Shown here in pieces: positions 17,894 to 24,406 of a stretch of DNA of 44,104 bases. The stretch is taken from the NCBI RefSeq assembly GCF_051967575.1, contig NZ_JBQCJW010000030.1, positions 1 to 44,104 of the forward strand, read 5' to 3'. The position numbers were made by a program, and so were the translations under genes. Origin of the DNA: Solibacillus silvestris_B (lineage in GTDB: Bacteria; Bacillota; Bacilli; Bacillales_A; Planococcaceae). The notes under the pieces were generated by a model. The model was not told the DNA's origin and did not search any database. It worked only from the letters and a program-made list of their open reading frames with translations. Positions within the stretch are counted from its first letter, which is position 1; each line of letters starts with the position of its first letter.

Positions 17894-20107
17894 ATGAATA
17901 AAAGACGGCAATCGATGTTTTTAAAAGCAACAACAGCGGCAACTTTAGCGGCTTCAGCCGTAACAGTGTTAGTGCCAGCCGCTTCAGAGGCTAGTACATT
18001 TGCGGATGTGCAGCCATCCCATCAATTTTTTGATGCAATAAAAAGTTTAAGTGATCGTGGCATTATTAATGGATATGAAGACGGAACTTTTAAACCTGAT
18101 CAAAATTTGACACGTGGACATGCGGCGAAGATTATTGCAGGGATGCTCGATTTAGACACATCAAATGTCAACAATCCGAACTTCAAAGACATTGCGGCAA
18201 CCCATCAATATTACGGGGCTATCGCAGCATTAAAGCAAGAGGGCATTATTGATGGGTATGAAGACGGAACATTTCGTCCGGGAGCGAGCATCGAGCGAAA
18301 CCATGTAGCGAAAATCATTGCCAAAGCATTAAATTTAACCACGGCAAATGTAGATGGATTACCGTTCACAGATGTACATCCGGATTATAAGGAAGCCATT
18401 GCCGCCTTATTTGAGAACAATGTAACAACAGGCAAGACCCCGGCATTATTTGGCGGTTCTTCAAATGTGACACGCGGGCAAATGGCCGCATTTATTAAAC
18501 GCGCAGAAAAAGTCGTTGATCAAGGAGGTACGGAAGCACGAACAATTAACTTTAAAGTAACCGATTATTCCGATGAGTCCATAACAGTTGAGGGGAAAAC
18601 CTACCCATTAGCGACAGCTGTAAAAACGATATTTACGGAAGCGAATAGAGCGGCACTGACTAATGCTACGATTACGGCAACTATGGAAAATGGTGCAGTG
18701 ACAAAAGTTAGTAAAGTAATTTTAAATAATGCGGGCTCAGCGGATGGGGCAGTTGTATTTGATGCCGTTGCGACACTCGACTCGTTGGTAATCAATGCAG
18801 GCTATGTAACCGTTAAAAATGTTACCGTAACAGGAAATGTGACAGCGACTTCGAGTGTTGCGGCAGAGTTTGAGTTTGATGGTGCGACATTGCATAGTGA
18901 TTTGATTATAGATGATGCATTCTTTGATGAAATCGCTTCAATAGACAATGCCTTCGCAAACGATGGACAAAAAAGCGTTAAAGTAAAAATGAAAAACACC
19001 CCTGTTTCCAAAGTGCATGTAATGCGTAACAATGTTTCGGTAGTATCCGATAGTACGATTCCAGAGGTTGTGGTGGCACCAGCTGTTGCATTCATTAACT
19101 TAAATGGTTTGATTACAAAAGTAACAGTGCAATCAACAGCAGCATTTGAAATTACAGGAACGGCAAATATCGGTGAAATATTATTAACAACGGCAGTGAA
19201 GCTAGCTTTGAATGTACGAGGTACGATAAATGTGCTAATGGTTCAAAATCCGGCTACTCAAATTACAGTAGGCGAAGCTTTAACAATAAATGAATTATGG
19301 ATTCCAGCTCGTTCAACAGCAGCGGAAATAGTCCCAAACTATAAAGATGCTGCTTCACAAATTATAAAAATTATCATTATGGGCACTACATCTGGCACGG
19401 GCAACGATAGCACTGTTGAAAGTGGGTATCCAAATCCCATTAGTCCTGCTCCCTCCCCGGGTTCAGGGGAAAATGCTCCCCAAAAAACTGTGGCTATCCT
19501 ATTCGCGGCAAAAGCTGGTTCTACAATGTTGGACGGTGCAACAATTAAAGTATACAGCGATGAAAGCAGGACGATTGAAGTGAAAGACCCAATGAAAGTA
19601 GCTGCAGGCACGTATTATTACACGGTGTCTAAAAGTGGCTATATAACTGTAGCTGGGTCGGTAGAAGTGAAAGAGGCAAGTAAAGTAGTGGAAGTTCATT
19701 TAGTAGCGATAGAAACTCCAAAATTATTAAGTTTGACAGCAAGAGTTGGGGACAAAAACATCGAAGCTACTGGAAATGGCTCCAATGAGTTTGTATTTAA
19801 TGTAACTGAAGGAACGGATATATCGGAAATTGTAGCTACTTTTAATAAGGTGATTCAATTACCATTAGGCACAGAAGCAATTATGAAGGGTAATGATGGT
19901 TCGGAAATTCGATATGGCACAGCAGCCACTTCTCCCGATAATGCGAAAGCTATAATTATTAAGCCTGCAGGAAATAGCGGGACTGCTAGTTTGGCAGGGA
20001 CTTTTACAGTTATTTTAAACACTTCTTCAGGACAGCTAAATACTTTGGTTGATATTGATGGAAATGAGTTTACAATCCCGACAATTAATCTAAATATAAC
20101 TCCTTAG
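17894..20107 (+). CDS. SLH surface protein with PEGA-like module
   Basis: This 737-residue protein has a signal peptide (about 1-31), three SLH domains (about 33-210) and the shared beta-helical region (about 215-490). A Ser/Gly/Pro linker (about 497-530) joins a PEGA-like module ('GSTMLDGATIKVYSDESRTI', 'AAGTYYYTVSKSGYITVAGS', about 531-605) and a final Ig-like module. The first 490 residues are clearly homologous to the proteins at 11802 and 28026, while the C-terminal modules are unrelated. GGAGG (17876-17880) lies 13 nt before the ATG. A stop at 20105-20107 is followed 46 nt later by the start of a group II intron-like element. Confidence 0.9.
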   Translation: MNKRRQSMFLKATTAATLAASAVTVLVPAASEASTFADVQPSHQFFDAIKSLSDRGIINGYEDGTFKPDQNLTRGHAAKIIAGMLDLDTSNVNNPNFKDIAATHQYYGAIAALKQEGIIDGYEDGTFRPGASIERNHVAKIIAKALNLTTANVDGLPFTDVHPDYKEAIAALFENNVTTGKTPALFGGSSNVTRGQMAAFIKRAEKVVDQGGTEARTINFKVTDYSDESITVEGKTYPLATAVKTIFTEANRAALTNATITATMENGAVTKVSKVILNNAGSADGAVVFDAVATLDSLVINAGYVTVKNVTVTGNVTATSSVAAEFEFDGATLHSDLIIDDAFFDEIASIDNAFANDGQKSVKVKMKNTPVSKVHVMRNNVSVVSDSTIPEVVVAPAVAFINLNGLITKVTVQSTAAFEITGTANIGEILLTTAVKLALNVRGTINVLMVQNPATQITVGEALTINELWIPARSTAAEIVPNYKDAASQIIKIIIMGTTSGTGNDSTVESGYPNPISPAPSPGSGENAPQKTVAILFAAKAGSTMLDGATIKVYSDESRTIEVKDPMKVAAGTYYYTVSKSGYITVAGSVEVKEASKVVEVHLVAIETPKLLSLTARVGDKNIEATGNGSNEFVFNVTEGTDISEIVATFNKVIQLPLGTEAIMKGNDGSEIRYGTAATSPDNAKAIIIKPAGNSGTASLAGTFTVILNTSSGQLNTLVDIDGNEFTIPTINLNITP

Positions 20108-20863
20108 GAAAATAAAACGAAACGCAACACTATAAGCATGCAAAATGTGAAATGTGTGTCACTAGCAAAGTGATAGCTATTAAGATGAATTGGTTGGTGC
20201 AATTCCAGCCGGTGCGGAACAGTCACACCGCATCAGCTTAATCCTCCTGCATCCAGTGAAGCGCGGCCAGGCTGAAGGGGTGAAGTCAGGTGAAGTCGTA
20301 CTCAGAAAGCTCTGAGGCGGAGCTCTTTAAAAGATTTCTATGGTTAGGACAACGAATCCATTGTTTAAAGCACTAGAAGCAAGCTTGTACAATAAGAAGC
20401 TACGCTAGGGGTTTTGTGCAAGTCCCGTAAGATGAAATAATTACGAGGCAATTGATACAATTGACTGTTAAATCATTTGTTCTTCTAGAATGCAAAGTGG
20501 AAACCTAAGGAAATTAAAATAAGGGAACATCTTAATGGAACGTTTGAAGTTCTTTATAATGAGGGATGGTCGTCCTAATGAAATATAAAGAATGGCGGCA
20601 GATTCATAGTAGTGCAGATTGCCAGCCGATTGGACTTGTATGGCAACATGCGAGAAGGGGAAAACTGGCAGGAGCGAAGGAATCTAGTCAATATGATATT
20701 TGTAAAAAGTATATTTCCTGAAAAAGCGTGATTATTTAGTAAATGGTATAATATGAGGGCGTTTATACTGTTCGTTTGGGCTGTATAACTGCTCACTAAA
20801 GGCAAATATAAGCAGGATATGCTGCTCGACTTTATTTTAAACAATGTTTGGAGATGTATATTA

Positions 20864-21478
20864 ATGGCGACAAGAGGAAGACCAAAAGGCGCAAGTGGGG
20901 AAGAGAGCCGCGCGTTATTACTTCAAGTAGCTGCAAAAGAGTTTGCACAAAATGGTTACTACGGGACTAAAATCAGTACCATTGTAAAAGGCGCATCATT
21001 GACTCAACCTGTTTTTTATCTTTATTTCCAAAATAAAGAGGCTGTATTTCAGGAATTAGTCGATTTGTTTCGTATTCGGCTCGTTGATTTTGTAAACAAA
21101 AGCCGCTTAGAACCAGCCCTTGAATTAAATACTGTTCAAGAAAGGGTTACATATGGTTTAGCGAACTTACTGCGTTTTTTCTCGAAAAACCCTGATTTGA
21201 CGCGAATTGGTTTTTACATATCAGCAGATGCGGATGAAATAAAAAAGCAGCTTGTAATCCAAATCAAAGAAAATTTGGACGTGGAGGTAAGCGAAGGGTA
21301 TTTCCGCACAGATTTTGATACACATTTACTGGCTGAATGCTTAGTCGGTATTATCGAACGACTGACATTTACACAATTGTTGACACAGCAAAAAGACCCT
21401 GAAGCCATCGCAAATGATATTGTGAAGTTGTTTTTATATGGGATTATGGGTACTGGGGACGGTTCTCCTGTCCCATAA
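20864..21478 (+). CDS. TetR-family transcriptional regulator
   Basis: This 204-residue regulator starts at ATG 20864 behind GGAG (10 nt). The N-terminal 60 residues form the TetR helix-turn-helix: 'LLLQVAAKEFAQNGYYGTKI', 'IVKGASLTQPVFYLYFQNKE', preceded by a basic arm TRGRPKGASG. The rest is the all-helical ligand-binding and dimer domain. The ligand and target are unknown; no transporter or other typical partner gene is next to it. The last residues, GTGDGSPVP, are encoded by a REP sequence (21455-21474) that has replaced or extended the original C-terminus. The gene lies where a group II intron would carry its maturase gene. Confidence 0.88.
   Translation: MATRGRPKGASGEESRALLLQVAAKEFAQNGYYGTKISTIVKGASLTQPVFYLYFQNKEAVFQELVDLFRIRLVDFVNKSRLEPALELNTVQERVTYGLANLLRFFSKNPDLTRIGFYISADADEIKKQLVIQIKENLDVEVSEGYFRTDFDTHLLAECLVGIIERLTFTQLLTQQKDPEAIANDIVKLFLYGIMGTGDGSPVP
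21455..21474 (+). repeat. REP unit forming the end of the TetR gene
   Basis: GGGGACGGTTCTCCTGTCCC is a full copy of the local REP motif. It lies in frame at the very end of the TetR CDS, and the stop codon TAA follows within 4 nt. Confidence 0.85.
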
Positions 21479-21480
21479 AT

Positions 21481-21710
21481 AAAGTAGTTTTAGGTCAAAT
21501 GGCTATTGGTGTGGGATAAATAGCAGCTCATCACCATTATATCCAAAAACTACTTTTGAATAGTTTGATTTTCGTAAAATATAAAATAATCATGCAATAT
21601 TATTTTTAAAACTATTTTGTAATAGTTTTGGGTTAAAGGTGGTTGGGGTGAAACAAATAGCAGCTCATGATCATTATAATCTAAAACTACTTTGAAATAG
21701 TTTAATGGCC
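21481..21710 (+). repeat. Palindromic direct repeats in intron domain IV position
   Basis: Two related segments (about 21507-21565 and 21641-21703) share AAATAGCAGCTCAT, ATCATTATA and AAAACTACTTTGAATAGTTT-like blocks. The first starts with AAAGTAGTTTTAGGT (21482) and closes with CCAAAAACTACTTTT, so each copy can fold back on itself. It looks like a small miniature inverted-repeat element present twice. No coding capacity. Confidence 0.55.
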
Positions 21711-21743
21711 TTTAGGAAATAGGCACAAATATCATACTTGACG

Positions 21744-21778
21744 GATCGCCGTGTGCGGGGAAACTCGCCTGCACGGTG
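21744..21778 (+). ncRNA. Group II intron domain V
   Basis: The segment folds as a classic domain V: an 8-bp lower helix CGCCGUGU/GCACGGUG starting with the CGC catalytic triad and containing a G-U pair at its second position, a 2-nt bulge (CU) on the 3' side, a 5-bp upper helix GCGGG/CUCGC, and a GAAA tetraloop. This is the most conserved part of the ribozyme and binds the catalytic metals. All of this can be read directly from the sequence. Confidence 0.85.
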
Positions 21779-22488
21779 AGGGCTCGAATCGAAAGCATCT
21801 ATCAGGATGTATAAGACGAGAATAGCGCATTAAAAAATCCACCTATTATTTATGGCCAAGCTGATTTGGCAACTGCTATTTTTAGTTTTGCAGAGAATGC
21901 CGATTGGCGCAGTAAAGTTACGGCTGTATTAGTAAATAATTATTCAACAAGTCATATCGTAGCGAGTGCAGCTGGCAGTATGACAGTAGATATTTCAAAT
22001 ATGGCATTGTCGCCAGGAACTCATATTTTTCGATTGAAAGCAAGCGGCTATGAGGATGCAACCATTATAGTCACTATTCCAGAATTGCCGCTGCTCCCAT
22101 CACCGACAATTACGAGCTATATAACCGATAAAGGCAAATTTACACTCAACTTCGCAGACAATGCGGATTGGCGCGATAAACTGACGGAAGTATATATTAA
22201 CGGGGTCCGGTGGGATGGAACTCACTTCGATAAGACGGTGGCAGGCCAGGTAAAAATCAAACTGCAATATAATCCGGGAACGCATACGATTGTACTGAAG
22301 GCAACAGGTTATGCGGATGTCACGGTAACGGCAATCATACCCGAGCCGCCCCAATCCCCGACAATTACAAGCTATGAAATCGATAAAGGTAAATTTACAT
22401 TCAACTTCGCGGACAATGCGGATTGGCGCGATAAACTGACGGAAGTATATATTAACGGGGTCCGGTGGGATGGAACTCACTTCGATAA

Positions 22489-22588
22489 NNNNNNNNNNNN
22501 NNNNNNNNNNNNNNNNNNNNNNNNNNNNNNNNNNNNNNNNNNNNNNNNNNNNNNNNNNNNNNNNNNNNNNNNNNNNNNNNNNNNNNNN
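22489..22588. other. Assembly gap (100 N) inside HID tandem repeat
   Basis: Exactly 100 N. The left flank ends ...CTTCGATAA and the right flank begins GACGGTGGCAGG. In the intact copy at 22226 these join directly as CTTCGATAAGACGGTGGCAG. The gap therefore probably hides a whole number of repeat units rather than unique sequence. Confidence 0.9.
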
Positions 22589-22652
22589 GACGGTGGCAGG
22601 CCAGGTAAAAATCAAACTGCAATATAATCCGGGAACGCATACGATGAGTATT

Positions 22653-22672
22653 GGGGACGGTTCTCCTGACCC
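22653..22672 (+). repeat. REP unit ending the HID fragment
   Basis: GGGGACGGTTCTCCTGACCC, one base different from the consensus. It is read in frame as GDGSPDP and followed by a TGA. Confidence 0.8.
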
Positions 22673-22676
22673 ATGA

Positions 22677-23096
22677 ATAAAGTATATTGAAATGAAGGAG
22701 TTTCATGTGAGAGTATCTTGCATGGGACTTTTTCATGTGGTAAAGGCCGAATATTGATTTTGAAAATTACTATATACCAGCCATACAAGCAATAAAAAAT
22801 TAATTAACGAATCAATTAATCAATTGAAAAGCTTCAATTTTTAATGGTTGGGAGAGCGTTTTGCTAAGATGATTTAAAATTTTTTGAACCGTCTTATACA
22901 ATTATCCGGGCTTTTTGGGGAGCTGAAATTATCTAAATAGCCTAAATGACACCATATCCATACTTTTTATGTATTTGCTTTTATTGCTGTTTTTTATTAA
23001 GCTCGGGAGGGAGTAATGGGGACGGTTCTTCTGCCCCATCTTTGTTAGAAAAGCTACTTTTTGGAAAAATATGAAATGAAAAAGTGGGGTGATGGT
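22677..23096. other. Intergenic region upstream of RAYT with REP
   Basis: An AT-rich stretch with no gene. It contains a REP copy, GGGGACGGTTCTTCTGCCCC (23018-23037), flanked by AT and AT so that ATGGGG...CCCCAT can pair. This copy is directly upstream of the RAYT gene, the usual position of a cognate REP. Confidence 0.7.
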
Positions 23097-23873
23097 ATGC
23101 CTCGTCATGCTAGGACAATCAGTAAGACAGGAATTTATCATGTCATGATAAGAGGTGCCAATCGACAGGAAATTTTTCACGATGAGGAAGATCGGTATCA
23201 ATTTTTAGAAACCCTTAAAAAATACAAGCAACAAGCAAATTTGAAAGTGTATGCCTGGTGCTTGATGAATAATCATGTCCATTTACTGTTACGGGAAGGG
23301 ATTGAAAAGCTTTCTGTTACGATGAAGCGAATCGGTGTTAGCTATGTCCAATACTATCATCGGAAATACTTCACTACCGGCCATCTTTTCCAAGACAGAT
23401 TTAAGAGTGAGGATGTTGAGACGAAACAATATTTCTTAACAGTTGTTCGCTACATACATCAGAATCCAATAAAGGCAAGAATCGTTCGGCATATGGAAGA
23501 ATGGAAATGGAGTAGTTGCCAGAGTTATTACGGTTACCGGCATATAGATTCCGACTTTCTAGATCATCAAGTGACGTTACGTTTGTTTTCACGAGATGTA
23601 ACGGTCGCAATTGAAAAATTTCGAGAATTTAATGAGAGACTCAATGAAGACAGTTGTTTAGATGAGGAGGAAGCACCTACAAGGCTAACGGATGACGATG
23701 CACGGGTGCTTATAAAAGAGATGCTTGGCTCACTTTCTATTGCACAAGTAAAAAGTTTACCTAAATCCAAGCGAGATCCATTACTTCGAAATATGAAAAC
23801 CATTAAAGGCCTCCCACAACGTCAAATAGCAAGAATTTTAGGCGTTTCAAAAAACCTCATCAATCGAGCTTAA
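23097..23873 (+). CDS. REP-associated tyrosine transposase (RAYT, Y1 family)
   Basis: This 258-residue protein is a single-domain HUH/Y1 transposase related to IS200/IS605 TnpA. Visible motifs: MPRHAR at the start, 'YHVMIRGANRQEIF', the HUH metal-binding motif MNNHVHLLL, 'GHLFQDRFKSE', and the Tyr-containing helix 'VVRYIHQNPIKARIV' whose Tyr makes the covalent DNA link. A C-terminal helix-turn-helix ('LPQRQIARILGVSKNLINRA') is typical of longer Gram-positive RAYTs. The start at 23097 (GGGGTG nearby) gives the canonical MPR N-terminus. It is intact and is the likely mobiliser of the GGGGACGGTTCTCCTGTCCC REPs spread across this window. Confidence 0.92.
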   Translation: MPRHARTISKTGIYHVMIRGANRQEIFHDEEDRYQFLETLKKYKQQANLKVYAWCLMNNHVHLLLREGIEKLSVTMKRIGVSYVQYYHRKYFTTGHLFQDRFKSEDVETKQYFLTVVRYIHQNPIKARIVRHMEEWKWSSCQSYYGYRHIDSDFLDHQVTLRLFSRDVTVAIEKFREFNERLNEDSCLDEEEAPTRLTDDDARVLIKEMLGSLSIAQVKSLPKSKRDPLLRNMKTIKGLPQRQIARILGVSKNLINRA

Positions 23874-24261
23874 TTACAGGAGATATACGCGTAGGTAATG
23901 TGTACAAGCTCAGGAAATTTCCAACCCCATGTAATTTTAAATGATGATATGATTTATTTTATGTTTTACTCTCATCAGAATTTTACAAAGAAACTGAAGA
24001 AACGTTTCTGAATGCTACTATATGCAAATTATGCAGTAGTTGTAATGTAATGGAAAAATATTGAACTTTGCAACTCTTATTCTAAAGTGTAAAAAATATT
24101 ACAACCATCCCCCCTCATAATATTCATTTGCTGTTCTATTATATCTCTAACTGAACATTCATCTGAACATAAAGGATGGCCTGCAGATAATCCTTTCTAA
24201 AGAGTTTTTAATAATGAATAGGATGAACCTCCATAATTTCATGCCCAGATACACAAGAAAT
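23874..24261. other. Intergenic region, nothing recognised
   Basis: About 390 AT-rich bases after the RAYT gene. No coding stretch, repeat or structured RNA was recognised. Confidence 0.5.
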
Positions 24262-24292
24262 CCAATTCCTAATTTCAGGAGTTGGCTTTTTT
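24262..24292 (+). terminator. Terminator-like hairpin upstream of beta-CASP gene
   Basis: CCAATTCCT (24262-24270) pairs with AGGAGTTGG (24277-24285), with one mismatch, followed by CTTTTTTAATT. It may end the RAYT transcript. Confidence 0.6.
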
Positions 24293-24323
24293 AATTGGAG
24301 ATTATCGGGGTATTCTGAGTCGC

Positions 24324-24366
24324 GAGAACCGTCCCCTCGCCCCCTCGCCCCGCCGTCCCCCCGCCC
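24324..24366 (-). repeat. Inverted REP unit with C-rich tract
   Basis: GAGAACCGTCCCC (24324-24336) is the REP core on the minus strand. It is followed by CTCGCCCCCTCGCCCCGCC and GTCCCCCCGCCCC, giving at least four C-runs of 4 or more (G-runs on the minus strand, possible quadruplex). It ends only a few bases before a -10 promoter box. Confidence 0.75.
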
Positions 24367-24371
24367 CGTGT

Positions 24372-24377
24372 TATAAT
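24372..24377 (+). promoter_or_regulatory. -10 box of the beta-CASP gene
   Basis: A perfect TATAAT lies 35 nt before the ATG at 24407. The place of a -35 box (about 24349-24354) is occupied by the C-rich REP tail and has no TTGACA-like sequence. Confidence 0.5.
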
Positions 24378-24406
24378 GGTGGAAAAGTGTAAAGGAGCAG
24401 TAAGTA

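Larger units (their letters stand above)
20154..21814 (+). mobile_element. Group II intron-like element without maturase gene
   Basis: The element appears to begin at GTGTG (20154), which matches the GUGYG 5' end of group II introns. The following 550 bases have no gene and a GC-richer, highly structured character (GCCGGTGCGGAAC, GAAGCGCGGCC, AAAGTGGAAACC), as expected for domains I-III. A textbook domain V lies at 21744-21778. Between them is no reverse transcriptase gene; instead a TetR gene (20864-21478), a REP unit and a palindromic repeat occupy the domain IV position. The 3' end is not resolved: a weak hairpin (GCATC...GATGT) and an open reading frame that resumes at 21815 suggest a boundary near 21812. 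It could be a mobilisable, ORF-less intron or two parts of a decayed one. Confidence 0.7.
21815..22676 (+). pseudogene. 5'-truncated surface protein with HID (DUF1533-like) repeats
   Basis: An open frame begins right after the putative intron end with no start codon or ribosome binding site ('DENSALKNPPIIYGQADLAT'). It contains at least three repeats of about 85 residues with 'FxFAxNADWRxKxTxVxxN...SPGTHIxxLKAxGYxDxTV'. This pattern matches the hemoblobin-interacting domain/DUF1533 found in Gram-positive surface proteins. Repeats two and three are almost identical in DNA sequence (22151-22290 and 22407 onward), and an N gap (22489-22588) interrupts the third. After the gap the frame continues and ends in SIGDGSPDP, encoded by a REP. 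It is probably the tail of a larger surface protein whose start has been lost. Whether it is expressed is unknown. Confidence 0.65.

Noticed and set aside
20154..20740. Cobalamin or other riboswitch
   Set aside because: GGTGCGGAACAGTC recalls riboswitch pieces, but no known riboswitch core is complete, no suitable gene follows, and the GUGUG start plus domain V fit a group II intron better.
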